From Candidatus Zixiibacteriota bacterium (GTDB lineage: Bacteria > Zixibacteria > MSB-5A5 > GN15 > FEB-12): a stretch of DNA of 63,848 nt. The stretch is from positions 1 through 63,848 of the forward strand of contig JBFLZR010000001.1 in NCBI GenBank assembly GCA_040756055.1. Reading direction: 5' to 3'. Shown here in pieces: positions 25,395-34,288 of this stretch. The position numbers and the translations under genes are program-made. The notes beneath the pieces are model-generated. The model was not told the DNA's origin, searched no databases, and worked only from the letters and a program-made list of their open reading frames with translations. Within the stretch, counting starts at the first letter, position 1. Each line of letters opens with the position of its first letter.

Positions 25395-26072
25395 CTATTT
25401 GATACCGAGCATGAGCAGCAACTGCGGGCAATTGCGCATCAGCTCCTTGCGCACCTTGCTGCGGGCGCGATGCAGATACCACCGCACAGTAGCCTCGGGC
25501 ATGTTCATGATGTTGGCCACATCGTCAATCTTGCACCCCTCGACATCACGCAGGATGAACGCGGAGCGCTGCTTGTCGTTAAGCGACTTCGTGGCCTCGG
25601 AGATGTAACCGCTTATCTGCTGCCGGCGGAAATGGAACTCCGGATCCGCGTTAATGTTCTCGATAGATTCCCGGAAATTCTCGAGAGGCTCATGACGGTG
25701 ACGCCTGTGCTTGCGAATGTAATCGATAGCCGCATTCACCGTTATCCGGTACAACCAGGTGTAAAATTTCTTGCTCTCATCGTACCGCCAGATGTTGTTC
25801 GACATCTTGACAAAAACGATCTGAGCTATATCCGCCGCCTCGTCGTAATCGTTAACCATCTTGTAGGCGAGCGCGGCAACCTGGCTGCGATAACGGTTGA
25901 CCAGTTCCGTAAAGGCGAGCTTGTTGCCTTTCTTGATTTCGGCAACGAGCCTCTTTACATCCTGTTCATCGTCATCATTGTTGGGTAGGACCGTGGATTT
26001 AATTTTGGTGTTGTGTTTTTTCACTTTCCCAACCTGAGCTTTGTTACTTTGAAAACAGAGCACCGAGCACAT
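25395..26072 (-). CDS. ECF-type RNA polymerase sigma factor (RpoE-like)
   Basis: About 225 residues. Region 2 shows LAFTELVNRYRSQVAALAYK, then DYDEAADIAQIVFVKMSNNIW and FYTWLYRITVNAAIDYIRKH. Region 4 shows LNDKQRSAFILRDVEGCKIDDVANIMNM and ATVRWYLHRARSKVRKEL (in parts), the helix-turn-helix that binds the -35 box. The start is uncertain: ATG 26072 has GGAA upstream; an ATG further up (26117) or a GTG near 26024 are alternatives, all leaving an unusual hydrophilic N-terminal extension of 20-50 residues. No anti-sigma gene is adjacent. Confidence 0.9.
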   Translation of the reverse strand: MCSVLCFQSNKAQVGKVKKHNTKIKSTVLPNNDDDEQDVKRLVAEIKKGNKLAFTELVNRYRSQVAALAYKMVNDYDEAADIAQIVFVKMSNNIWRYDESKKFYTWLYRITVNAAIDYIRKHRRHRHEPLENFRESIENINADPEFHFRRQQISGYISEATKSLNDKQRSAFILRDVEGCKIDDVANIMNMPEATVRWYLHRARSKVRKELMRNCPQLLLMLGIK

Positions 26073-26274
26073 GTGTTCCGATTTCTTTTCACGTTTGAGT
26101 TGATTATCAAGTTGCACTGCGATAATCGACTCCGCAAGTCTTTTTTGTCCGCTTTTTGCTTAAATTTTGTTTAGGGAGTTGTTCCGTTCTGAGCGTATTT
26201 TCGGACATTGCGCAAATCGTTTGTTTGGCAATAAGATAGGTCGGGGGCCGGCCATCAGCGGGAAATCTTCGTAT

Positions 26275-26311
26275 TGAAAAACAAAAAGGCCGCCGGAAAC
26301 CGGCGGCCTTT
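26275..26311. terminator. Strong terminator after the M23 peptidase gene
   Basis: GGCCGCCGG (26288-26296) and CCGGCGGCC (26300-26308) with flanking AAA/TTT pairs form a long stem with a three-base loop. On the minus strand TTTTTGTTTTT follows; on the plus strand TTTATTATAAAT. Confidence 0.92.
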
Positions 26312-26332
26312 ATTATAAATCTTATGCTTCAG

Positions 26333-27217
26333 TTATCGATTCATGTCATTTAGTATGAACTGACTGGGGGCGAAAAATTTACCGTTACGAATGACCTCAT
26401 AATGAAGGTGCGGACCGGTCGAATAACCCGTCGAACCCATCAAAGCGATCACATCCCCTCTTTTCACCTTCTGACCTTGCTTGACCTTAAATTGCGACAG
26501 ATGTCCGTATCGGGTCTTGAAACCGTATCCGTGGTCTATGACAACGTATTTACCCATCATGTTGTCGGTGCTGATTGATTTGACTACACCATCGGCAGTG
26601 GCGATAATCGGCGTACCGGTTCTGCTGGCAATGTCAATACCCCGGTGCATCTGCTTGTAACCGGTGAACGGGTCAAACTTCATCCCGAAACCACGCGAAA
26701 CCCATCCCTTGGTCGGCCAAATCGAGGGGGTATGATCCAGACGGTCCTTGATATTGGTAAGGGCGTCTTGAACTTCTCCGTATTTCTCCAATTCGTATCG
26801 AGACAGACGAAGCAGGCGATCGACCTCAAGTTCGGTAGACATCGCATCCTTTTCCAAATCAGATACTTCCTGGAGCTGCGCCGCCGCCGGACCACCGATA
26901 CCAAGTTGTCTTTCTTCGAGGTCAATTTCGGGCAAGTCAAAGATGGAGCGGATTTTGATTTCCTTTTGGACCAGCTCACTATATCGGTCGCTCACCTCGG
27001 CCAGGTTCCATCTCAACTGCTCATATTTCTCCTGAAGACGGGTGTTTTCGGTGCGGAGCCGCTCGAGTTCAGACTGGTCAACCTTAGTGGAGAAAAAATG
27101 AGCCGAAAGGAAAAAGGTGGCGATAAGCAAAATGATAACGCCGAGGGCCCCAAAATAAATGAGAGCCACCGGGATACTGAGCTGTTTTAGAATTCCCATT
27201 GAATTGGGAATTAACAT
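26333..27217 (-). CDS. M23-family murein peptidase with coiled coil and membrane anchor
   Basis: About 294 residues. A transmembrane helix near residues 15-40 is followed by a coiled coil (LERLRTENTRLQEKYEQLRW). The LytM/M23 domain follows in the last 120 residues: MHRGIDIASRTGTPI supplies the zinc-binding HxxxD, TRYGHLSQF the catalytic His, and STGPHLHYEV the HxH pair. All expected residues are present, so an active glycyl/D-Ala endopeptidase of peptidoglycan is likely. The start is ATG 27217, with GGAAG somewhat far upstream. The gene is monocistronic with a strong terminator. M23 proteins with this topology often act in cell division or elongation. Confidence 0.92.
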   Translation of the reverse strand: MLIPNSMGILKQLSIPVALIYFGALGVIILLIATFFLSAHFFSTKVDQSELERLRTENTRLQEKYEQLRWNLAEVSDRYSELVQKEIKIRSIFDLPEIDLEERQLGIGGPAAAQLQEVSDLEKDAMSTELEVDRLLRLSRYELEKYGEVQDALTNIKDRLDHTPSIWPTKGWVSRGFGMKFDPFTGYKQMHRGIDIASRTGTPIIATADGVVKSISTDNMMGKYVVIDHGYGFKTRYGHLSQFKVKQGQKVKRGDVIALMGSTGYSTGPHLHYEVIRNGKFFAPSQFILNDMNR

Positions 27218-27371
27218 CAATGTTAATTTCTTCCTAAGCACTCTTATACTCTTCCAAAATACTTAAAAACGTAAGAAAATTGGAGACGAACAGGCGTCCT
27301 GCCCCAAATCTCAACTAGCTCGGGCAGAAGTTATGACTGATGGTGAAGACTGTCAAGCTTTAATTACCAGC

Positions 27372-27566
27372 CTATTTTATCAGTACGTATTCTTTCTTCA
27401 GGACCTTGTTGACTATGCGAGCCAGTTTTTCCGATTCGAGACTCTGAAGGCTGTAAAGGTGCCAGTAGGTCTTTTTGGGCCTGCTCGGTCTGATCAACTC
27501 CTGTTTCTTTTCAATGTCCGCCACTTTGGGTTCCTCCGCGTGCTGACTGTCACCCGAAGGAGCCAT
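27372..27566 (-). CDS. Possible small protein of 64 residues
   Basis: Begins MAPSGDSQHAEEPKVADIEK. It is hydrophilic, with a Lys/Arg-rich centre (RPSRPKKTYWHLYSLQ) and a helical C-terminal end (SEKLARIVNKVLKKEY). Composition looks protein-like rather than random, and GGTGA lies eight bases before the ATG. No family, partner gene or terminator supports it, so it may be spurious. Confidence 0.4.
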   Translation of the reverse strand: MAPSGDSQHAEEPKVADIEKKQELIRPSRPKKTYWHLYSLQSLESEKLARIVNKVLKKEYVLIK

Positions 27567-27874
27567 GGACTATTCACCATATTAATATCGGGCGGCAGCC
27601 GTACAAAATTTAGGCTAGTTTCATGTCCAATGACTCTGCAGATTATGTGCCGACAGCCATTACCGACAATAACGGCAGCAAAATATTCTAAGTTATTGTA
27701 CAGCAATATCATAATATTGAGGAAAAACGGGCCATTCAGGAACGGTTTAGCTGACAGAGCAATCATTGTGTCGATTGTGTCCTATAGTCAGTCAGGTAAA
27801 GACCACACCGGCAGATATTCTCAGCGAATACGGTCATGATTGTAACGTTGAGCAAATCTTGAGCAGTAAAGTGT

Positions 27875-27903
27875 TTGACTGAACCAAAATCAGGGCCTAG
27901 ATT
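27875..27903 (+). promoter_or_regulatory. Promoter of the SDR gene
   Basis: TTGACT (27875-27880), a 17-base spacer and TAGATT (27898-27903), 34 bases before the ATG. Confidence 0.55.
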
Positions 27904-27937
27904 CGGAAAAACTACATTGTACAAAAGGTGATTCGAT

Positions 27938-28699
27938 ATGACAGATCTGAAAAACAAAATCGTACTCGTCACCGGAGCCTCGTCGGGCATAGGCCAAGCG
28001 TGCGCCCGGCGCTTCGCGGCCAAAGGCGCGAGGGTTATCCTGGCGGCGAGGAGAAAAGAAAAACTGAACGCTCTCATTGCTGAACTCGAAACGGATTGTC
28101 AGATTCTACCACTTGATATCCGCGATCGCGAGGCGGTCGAGCGTGCCATCGCCGGACTTTCGCCGCAATGGAAAGATATCGACATCCTCGTTAACAACGC
28201 CGGCCTGAGCCGCGGACTGGATAAGTTTCACGAAGCGAAACTGCAAGACTGGGAAGAAATGATCGATACCAACATCAAGGGACTTCTATACATAAGCCGG
28301 GCAATAATCCCTCATATGATTGCCAGGGGGAGCGGCCATATTATCAATATTGGCTCCATTGCCGGACACGAGGTTTACCCGCGCGGCAACGTGTATTGCG
28401 CCACCAAACACGCCGTTGACGCTCTAACGAAGGGCATGCGACTGGATCTGGTGGACACGCCGGTCAAAGTATCGACGGTCGATCCGGGCCTGGTGCAGAC
28501 GGAGTTCTCCGAAGTGCGGTTCCGCGGTGATAAAGAGCGCGCCGCCTCGGTTTACAAAGGATTCAAACCTCTTACGGGAGATGATGTTGCCGACGCCGTA
28601 GTCTGGATTGCCAGTCGGCCCGATCATGTTCAGGTGGCCGAGATAATCATATTTCCCAAAGCGCAAGCTTCGGCAATGATTACCCACAAGTCCGAATAG
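27938..28699 (+). CDS. Short-chain dehydrogenase/reductase (YdfG-like)
   Basis: 253 residues, a classical SDR. The dinucleotide site is TGASSGIG at residues about 13-20. Following are RRKEKL (a basic patch after strand 2 that suggests NADP preference), NNAGLSRGLD, and the catalytic Ser of NIGSIAGHEVYPRGNVYCATKHA, where Y and K form the YxxxK pair (written in part). The closest general resemblance is to the YdfG group, which oxidises L-serine or L-allo-threonine and also reduces malonic semialdehyde; the true substrate is unknown. It is monocistronic, with a bidirectional terminator after it. Confidence 0.9.
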   Translation: MTDLKNKIVLVTGASSGIGQACARRFAAKGARVILAARRKEKLNALIAELETDCQILPLDIRDREAVERAIAGLSPQWKDIDILVNNAGLSRGLDKFHEAKLQDWEEMIDTNIKGLLYISRAIIPHMIARGSGHIINIGSIAGHEVYPRGNVYCATKHAVDALTKGMRLDLVDTPVKVSTVDPGLVQTEFSEVRFRGDKERAASVYKGFKPLTGDDVADAVVWIASRPDHVQVAEIIIFPKAQASAMITHKSE

Positions 28700-28736
28700 C
28701 AAACGCCCGCTTGAGAAGAAATTGAGTCGGTTAAAC

Positions 28737-28768
28737 AAAAAGTCAGGTCAAAACGGCCTGACTTTTTT
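28737..28768. terminator. Bidirectional terminator between SDR and the KamA-like gene
   Basis: AGTCAGG (28741-28747) and CCTGACT (28757-28763) pair. T-runs follow on both strands (TTTTTT on plus, TTTTTGTTT on minus). Confidence 0.88.
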
Positions 28769-28806
28769 ACATCTATCCCGGCGGGACATTCATCGGCAGT
28801 CTAATT

Positions 28807-29991
28807 TCACGCCATGAAATCGCGCGGCGCCTGACGGTCATAAGTGGAGCGATAATAGTCATTTCGATAACCTTCCACCGGCCGCAATTGATCCAGCCAC
28901 ACGGCTCGATCATCGCGATAACACACCACCAGGCGTTGCTCATCGACCACATGCTTGGCCCGATGATATTTCAAATAGATGTGGTGGTAGTCAACTCCCG
29001 CCACCTCTATCTTGCCCGATTCATGCGACATGCCGTATTTCAGTCTTTTTGCCAGACCCGAGCACTTCCTTTTCGCCTGCTCGATCTTCCGGTAGGCTTC
29101 GACGATCGGTATCGCGTACGGTTCATTTCCCCGGGTAGGTCGGCATTGAAAAACATAGTACTGGGGCACACCGATATAAGACAACTCGTTCCACAACTCA
29201 GCCATCGTATCGGCATCGTCCGATATTCCCCTGATTATGGGATTTTGGTTGACACAAATCACGCCGGCCCGCAAGAGCCGATCGATTGCCTCACGCGCTT
29301 CTTCGGTAAGCTCGCGCGGATGGTCAAAATGGCACATCATGTAGATTCGGCGATCCCGCAACGAATATCTGCGGAACACCTCCATAAGGTGATCGTCGTC
29401 AAGAAATCTGAACGGATTGAAAGCTGTCATTTTCGACCCGAGGCGGATAATGCGCACATGCTCGATATGCCGCAAACTCGCCAGTATCTTCTCGATACGA
29501 TGAGTCGGAAGAATCATCGGGTCGCCGCCGGTCAAAAGTACGTTATTGACCTCCGGATGATGTCTGATATAATCGATGCCGGCCTCAATATCATAGGTTG
29601 CTTCATCGTTATCGTTCATAAACAGACGCTTACGAAAACAATACCGGCAGTACGACGCGCACACCTCATTGACCAGCAGTAGTACCGTCGAGGCATACTT
29701 GTGCTGAACCCCCTTACGAACCGTAACAGCTTTTTCTTTCGACGCATCCAGCTCCCCCCACGCTTTTAACTCGTGAAGATGCGGAATTATCAGCCGTCGG
29801 ATAGGGTCATAAGGGTCGTTCCAATCAATCAAATTCAGGTAATACTCACTCGCCCTGAAAGGATACCGACCGGTTACTTCCTTTAAAGCGGCCTTTTCCT
29901 CGTCCGAAAGGTGGGGAAGCTTTTCAATGCCGAGTACGAGCCTGGGCCGTCTCTTTCGGCCGGACAGGCTTAACTGTTGTCTGGTTTCCAT
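28807..29991 (-). CDS. KamA/lysine 2,3-aminomutase-like radical SAM enzyme
   Basis: 394 residues. C111-x3-C115-x2-C118 in EVCASYCRYCFRK binds the radical SAM cluster. VLLTGGDPMIL, IIRLGSKMTAFNPFR and GVICVNQNPIIRGISDD follow in the order of the KamA/EpmB family. The usual PLP-lysine region with a glycine-rich GGGGK is replaced by HESGKIEVAG, and the C-terminal segment differs. So PLP binding, and a simple lysine 2,3-aminomutase function, is doubtful. AAGGAGG precedes the ATG. It is alone in its unit. It may be a specialised aminomutase or an EF-P lysine-modification relative. Confidence 0.8.
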   Translation of the reverse strand: METRQQLSLSGRKRRPRLVLGIEKLPHLSDEEKAALKEVTGRYPFRASEYYLNLIDWNDPYDPIRRLIIPHLHELKAWGELDASKEKAVTVRKGVQHKYASTVLLLVNEVCASYCRYCFRKRLFMNDNDEATYDIEAGIDYIRHHPEVNNVLLTGGDPMILPTHRIEKILASLRHIEHVRIIRLGSKMTAFNPFRFLDDDHLMEVFRRYSLRDRRIYMMCHFDHPRELTEEAREAIDRLLRAGVICVNQNPIIRGISDDADTMAELWNELSYIGVPQYYVFQCRPTRGNEPYAIPIVEAYRKIEQAKRKCSGLAKRLKYGMSHESGKIEVAGVDYHHIYLKYHRAKHVVDEQRLVVCYRDDRAVWLDQLRPVEGYRNDYYRSTYDRQAPRDFMA

Positions 29992-30536
29992 AACCCGCCT
30001 CCTTGCTCCTGAACAGGACTCACCGTAGAGGCAAATACCAGATTTAGAGAGCTAAAACTCGCAGTTGTGTTGAGGTTGCTTAGCGGATATAACCAAAGGC
30101 CATGCAGGCAGAATCCAAAAACGATCTTGAGGAGCTATAACAGCTTTACAGCTTCGTCCGCAACCTCTCTCCATTCAAAATACGAAAATAAAACGCCTCT
30201 GGCAAGGCATCAACCGTCAAAAAAGGCATGAAAACACCCATTCGGCACCACCTCCGCAAGTTAACCAGCTTTATTACAATTACTTAGCCTGTCTGGCGCA
30301 CATCGGGCCGGGAACTATTTTGATGACACCTCAAAGCCGGATTTTCCAACCATTTCCCGGTTTTCGTGCTAAAACTCAGCCGGCCCCGGAAATGCCCGTG
30401 TCAGCTCCTGCGGATGAGTGACTGACTGAAGATGAGCGTCATTGCGAATAAAATACCGAATTGTACCAAAATATACTTGACAATACCATTGCGCGAGCCC
30501 TTATTCCCACAATATTATTTACTAAGGAACATGAAA
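29992..30536. other. 545-base intergenic interval
   Basis: Between the divergent KamA-like and DUF2087 genes I see no gene, clear repeat or RNA structure, apart from a candidate promoter at 30477-30505 for the rightward gene. Confidence 0.6.
30477..30505 (+). promoter_or_regulatory. Candidate promoter of the DUF2087 gene
   Basis: A perfect TTGACA (30477-30482) is followed after 17 bases by CTTATT, a weak -10. It stands 32 bases before the ATG. Confidence 0.4.
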
Positions 30537-31010
30537 ATGGAATACAAAGAAGGTTTGATCAAGACCACTGAGTTTTTCACTACTTCTGAACTGGCCGAAA
30601 AGCTAAAAATGAATGTCCAGGTTATTACCCGGAAGGTGCAATCCGGCGAGATCGAGGCATACAAAATCGGCAAAGACTGGCGTATACCCGAAGTTTCGGT
30701 TCACGGTTGGCTCGAAAAGCACTCCAATCAAAACGGCCATACCAAGCGCGACAAGGTTGTCTCCAATTTCGTTAAGGACGAGCATATCGACACTCTGCCG
30801 GCGCAGCGGAGCAAGCGCAAATACCTATTGGAGTACATTCTGGCCCAGTTTGAACCAAACCGGGTCTATACTGAAGACGAGGTCAACCGCATAATCGGCC
30901 GCTACCACAGCGACTACTGCACCGTCCGGCGGGAGTTCATCTGTGAGAAGATGATGGACCGGGTAGAAGGCAAATACCGTCGCCGAACCGAGTACCGTCT
31001 TTCCGACTGA
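30537..31010 (+). CDS. Excisionase-type HTH plus DUF2087 protein
   Basis: 157 residues from the second of two close ATGs, which has AAGGA eight bases upstream. Residues about 12-55 form an excisionase/MerR-like helix-turn-helix (TTSELAEKLKMNVQVITRK, KIGKDWRIPEVSVHGWLEKH). Residues about 90-155 form DUF2087 (RKYLLEYILAQFEP, YTEDEVNRIIGRYHSDYCTV, RREFICEKMMDRVEGKY). It is probably a transcriptional regulator, with DUF2087 as a dimerisation or second DNA-contact unit. The target is unknown. A good terminator follows. Confidence 0.85.
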   Translation: MEYKEGLIKTTEFFTTSELAEKLKMNVQVITRKVQSGEIEAYKIGKDWRIPEVSVHGWLEKHSNQNGHTKRDKVVSNFVKDEHIDTLPAQRSKRKYLLEYILAQFEPNRVYTEDEVNRIIGRYHSDYCTVRREFICEKMMDRVEGKYRRRTEYRLSD

Positions 31011-31047
31011 TTTTTTGAAAACATACCGTCGACGAAGAGAAATAAAT

Positions 31048-31090
31048 AAGGCTCCTCGCCCGCCAGAGCGAATGAGGAGCCTTTGCTTTT
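31048..31090. terminator. Bidirectional terminator, DUF2087 and DUF2723 genes
   Basis: AAGGCTCCTC (31048-31057) and GAGGAGCCTT (31074-31083) form a perfect 10-pair stem. TTTGCTTTT follows on plus and TTATTTATTT on minus. Confidence 0.85.
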
Positions 31091-31110
31091 AGACAGAATT
31101 CAGCCAGTCA

Positions 31111-33879
31111 TCAGTAATCGTCCGGGGTGAGCCCGGTGGGATGGGTAATCCCCAGCAATCGCTGAACCCAGGGATCTTCCAGATTTCGTTTGTACGTGGC
31201 AAATTCCTGCACCACCGTCCGAATATCCTGCGTTCTACCCTGCTGCAGCAAAACAGTGACAAGTTTACGGAAACCAAACGGATTGTTGGGGAAAAGCTCG
31301 AAAGCGTGGTACAACAGACGGATGCCTTCTTCGATCATCGCCTGATCGCCCGTCCGACGGCCGATCTCCGCTTTCGTTAACCCCAGATCCTGCATGTAGA
31401 ACACGTTCTCCCGATTGCTTTCGAAAAACGCGGTGAGAGTATCGTGAAGTTCGGTAAGCAAGGACATGACTTGTGCCGTATCTCCCTGCCTTTCCAAAAC
31501 TTCTATTCGAAGAACATACATCTGCCAGTATTCCGGATACACGGTGTTTATCTTCTGTGCAAGCTGCATGGCTGAATCCACCATGTTTTGACGAGCCATT
31601 TCATTGAACACCTGTGATGCGGCCATTCCCAGACCCATGAAAACGCCGGTGGCGTTTTCATCGCGATAGACAACCGAGTTTTCAAACCCATCATAATTGT
31701 AGTGATTCATAAACAGGTTCCAGGAAGATGGTATATCTACCCTCGAAGAATCCGGCTGACGATCCAAACGCATCAAGATACCGTCAATCGTCACTCTCTC
31801 ACGGAGTTTCAAGTCCGAATCCCACGGCGTGGAGCTGAAGTAGATCGGCCTCTGCCACTTGTTTTCCAGAACGATTTCGTCGACCATCATATCCTGCACC
31901 CGAATGACCCGGCCCTGCAGCGGATACGGATTGAGAACCGTCCTTATCCCCCGGGGTCGATCCACGAACGACTCACGGGGTCGGTGCACCTCTATTCCGG
32001 GACGGATCTCCTCCGGATACCACAGAATCTGCTCGTCGGTCAACGATATAGGTACACCGTAGCGGTTTTTCATCTGCTCGACATACCAGTCCGTGTTCAA
32101 CAGCGACAGATTAACGACCGTAACATCTTTTCGATAATCGTAAACCTCCTGAATGGCCCAAAGCGGAAAAGTGTCGTTGTCACCGGCCGTGAACAAAATC
32201 GCGTTGGGAGCACAGGTGTCGAGCATATTCGCCGCGTAGTTGTAGGGAATATTGTTTTTCGAACGGTCATTTATGCGGTAACTGTGCGCCAGTGATACCG
32301 CCGGCAACAAAACCAGAGCTGAAGAAGCGATTGTCACCAACCGTTGGCGCTTCGAGTTTTCCCCGCCTACAGCCTCCCGCAGGTACTGCATCACCGAAGC
32401 CACACCCATTCCCATAGCTATGCCGAAAAAGACAAATGCCGGCGTGAAGAAGTAGTCACGGTTACGCACCTCCAGATAGGCATCCCGGGTCTGGTAATCA
32501 TACTGGGTGCCGTCAGCGAAATTCATATACAAGATCAAGCCCACCGAACATATCAAAAAGAGCGTGAGATAAGGCAGCCCTATCTCCAGACGTTTTTTGA
32601 TGGCAGTGTATACCCCCATCAGACCAAGGCCGAAAAACGGCAGGATAAAGCGCCATCCGCCCGATGAATACTGCTCTTCGAAATACGACCAGAAACCCAT
32701 GTGAGGATGCCGGCCGAACTGATTCTCCCACGTTCCCCGGCGTTTGAACATCCGTTCAAACATCGACATCTGACCATACTGCTTGCGGTCCAGAAAGCTT
32801 ACAAAAGTGTGCCAGTCGCGTGACGGGTTGTTTTCATCGATGCGCGGGTTAAGTGAAGACCGGATAGGTACCATCAAGTGAATCGATATCCCGATAAAAG
32901 CGATTATCACCAGCGTGAGACCGGTCTTCCAATGCAAATTCCACTTCCGCTGCTTCGAGATAAGCCCGAGAATAACCAGAACAGCCAGCGCTATCGGGGT
33001 AATTACGAGGTAGTCGGAGAATGCCACCATTATCGAACTGGCCGAGGCTACGGCAACAAGAATGGCCCAGTTGATTTTCTTGTACAGCATCACCACCAGA
33101 GCTATGCCCAAAACAGCTGTAAAGACAAAGAACATGGTTGAGCCGCGACTGGTATCGGCGAAAGCATTGGCCAGAAGGAATATCAAAGCCAGCTCTACGA
33201 TTATGAACAGACATACCAAAAGCCAGTCCCGTTTGGTGGCCTCCTTCTTGAGCACGAAAAATATGGCGCAAATGGGCACAACGAGAAAAACAGTCATGTG
33301 AATCCCGACTCCCAGCAATGCCAGATAGAAAGCCAGTATCATTGTCCGGGTGCCCGATGGCGTCCCGCGTCTTTCAAAATATCTCACCGTCAGCCACACG
33401 ATGGCCACCGAAAGAGCCAGCGCCAGGCCGTAAACCTCGGCCTCTACAGCGTTGGCCCAGTTGGTCTGAGAAAAGGCCACAAACAGACCGCCGGCTATAC
33501 CCCCGATATAGGCAATCAGCCGGTTAAGCGGATTATCGCGGTCCTCTTTTTTGAAGAAAAACCGAACCAGCTTCACCGTCAGAAGGTAGCTGAACATGGC
33601 TGTGACGGCTGAAGAAAGGACCGATATGTAGTTGACCCGGTAGGAGATATCTTCGACAAAGGGAATGATCGAAAATATGCGCCCAATCAAGATAAACAGC
33701 GGAAAGCCGGGAGGATGGGGAATGCCCAGAATATACGAGCAGGCAATAAACTCCCCGCAATCCCAGAAGGAAAATGACCGTTGGACCGTCAGGGCATAAA
33801 CAACAAAGGCAATCAGAAAGACCACTCCCGCCAAAATGGCGTTGGTCTTATCAAAGGTCTCTTTATGATTGTGATTCAT
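31111..33879 (-). CDS. DUF2723 polytopic membrane protein (glycosyltransferase-like)
   Basis: 922 residues. The N-terminal two thirds carry about a dozen membrane helices of the DUF2723 family. Its hallmark WDCGEFIACSYILGIPHPPG contains the conserved Asp and Glu, in the position of the catalytic acids of GT-C glycosyltransferases. A large exported domain follows (TAGDNDTFPLWAIQEVYDYRKD). The last 200 residues look like TPR helices (AMQLAQKINTVYPEYWQMYV). The family is typical of Bacteroidetes and other FCB phyla and is proposed to transfer sugar from a lipid carrier, unproven. A perfect TATAAT sits at 33918-33913, with AGGAG before the start. Confidence 0.9.
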   Translation of the reverse strand: MNHNHKETFDKTNAILAGVVFLIAFVVYALTVQRSFSFWDCGEFIACSYILGIPHPPGFPLFILIGRIFSIIPFVEDISYRVNYISVLSSAVTAMFSYLLTVKLVRFFFKKEDRDNPLNRLIAYIGGIAGGLFVAFSQTNWANAVEAEVYGLALALSVAIVWLTVRYFERRGTPSGTRTMILAFYLALLGVGIHMTVFLVVPICAIFFVLKKEATKRDWLLVCLFIIVELALIFLLANAFADTSRGSTMFFVFTAVLGIALVVMLYKKINWAILVAVASASSIMVAFSDYLVITPIALAVLVILGLISKQRKWNLHWKTGLTLVIIAFIGISIHLMVPIRSSLNPRIDENNPSRDWHTFVSFLDRKQYGQMSMFERMFKRRGTWENQFGRHPHMGFWSYFEEQYSSGGWRFILPFFGLGLMGVYTAIKKRLEIGLPYLTLFLICSVGLILYMNFADGTQYDYQTRDAYLEVRNRDYFFTPAFVFFGIAMGMGVASVMQYLREAVGGENSKRQRLVTIASSALVLLPAVSLAHSYRINDRSKNNIPYNYAANMLDTCAPNAILFTAGDNDTFPLWAIQEVYDYRKDVTVVNLSLLNTDWYVEQMKNRYGVPISLTDEQILWYPEEIRPGIEVHRPRESFVDRPRGIRTVLNPYPLQGRVIRVQDMMVDEIVLENKWQRPIYFSSTPWDSDLKLRERVTIDGILMRLDRQPDSSRVDIPSSWNLFMNHYNYDGFENSVVYRDENATGVFMGLGMAASQVFNEMARQNMVDSAMQLAQKINTVYPEYWQMYVLRIEVLERQGDTAQVMSLLTELHDTLTAFFESNRENVFYMQDLGLTKAEIGRRTGDQAMIEEGIRLLYHAFELFPNNPFGFRKLVTVLLQQGRTQDIRTVVQEFATYKRNLEDPWVQRLLGITHPTGLTPDDY

Positions 33880-34039
33880 ATAGCCAGAATACTCCTTCTA
33901 AAGCGGCTAACCATTATACCGATAAAGTCTTAATAGTACCAGTCTCTTCTGAGATTGAAAGAAAAAATATATAAATAATGGATTAATCACAACCTATTAT
34001 TTCAAAGCTTATTCGCCCCCAATGTGGAGGGAGTAAACA

Positions 34040-34288
34040 ATGTTTGTCTGGTGTAGCGTATTATTCGTGCTCGGAATACTGGCGTTCGCGGACTCGATTT
34101 TCAACATGGGTGAAATTTTCCGCCAGGTGAATTCCGTAATGTTCATGCTCATCTCCCTGGCTCTACTCGTCAGGACCACAACCAAAGCGCGCGCAAAAAA
34201 GAAAGAACAGTACGAGCAAAAGATCTTCGATCTCCAGCAGCAGGTCAAGGGTCTCGAAATGACCAAAAAGAAATTGAGTACCTTTTAA
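34040..34288 (+). CDS. Small membrane-anchored coiled-coil protein
   Basis: 82 residues. GGAGGGAG precedes the ATG. An N-terminal hydrophobic hairpin (WCSVLFVLGILAFADSIF, then SVMFMLISLALLV) leads into a basic coiled coil (AKKKEQYEQKIFDLQQQVKGLE). No family is recognised. It is divergent from the DUF2723 gene, and its stop overlaps the convergent TPR gene by four bases. Confidence 0.65.
   Translation: MFVWCSVLFVLGILAFADSIFNMGEIFRQVNSVMFMLISLALLVRTTTKARAKKKEQYEQKIFDLQQQVKGLEMTKKKLSTF

Larger units (their letters stand above)
27242..27937. other. 696-base interval with at most one small gene
   Basis: It contains the weak 64-residue frame at 27372-27566 (minus) and the SDR promoter at 27875. 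The rest shows no conserved structure, repeat or convincing frame on either strand. Confidence 0.55.

Noticed and set aside
27333-27839. 168-codon plus-strand frame
   Set aside because: Mixed hydrophobic and Arg/Ser-rich composition without a ribosome site; it overlaps the more protein-like minus frame at 27372-27566.
28888-29682. 264-codon plus-strand frame
   Set aside because: Antisense shadow of the KamA-like gene.
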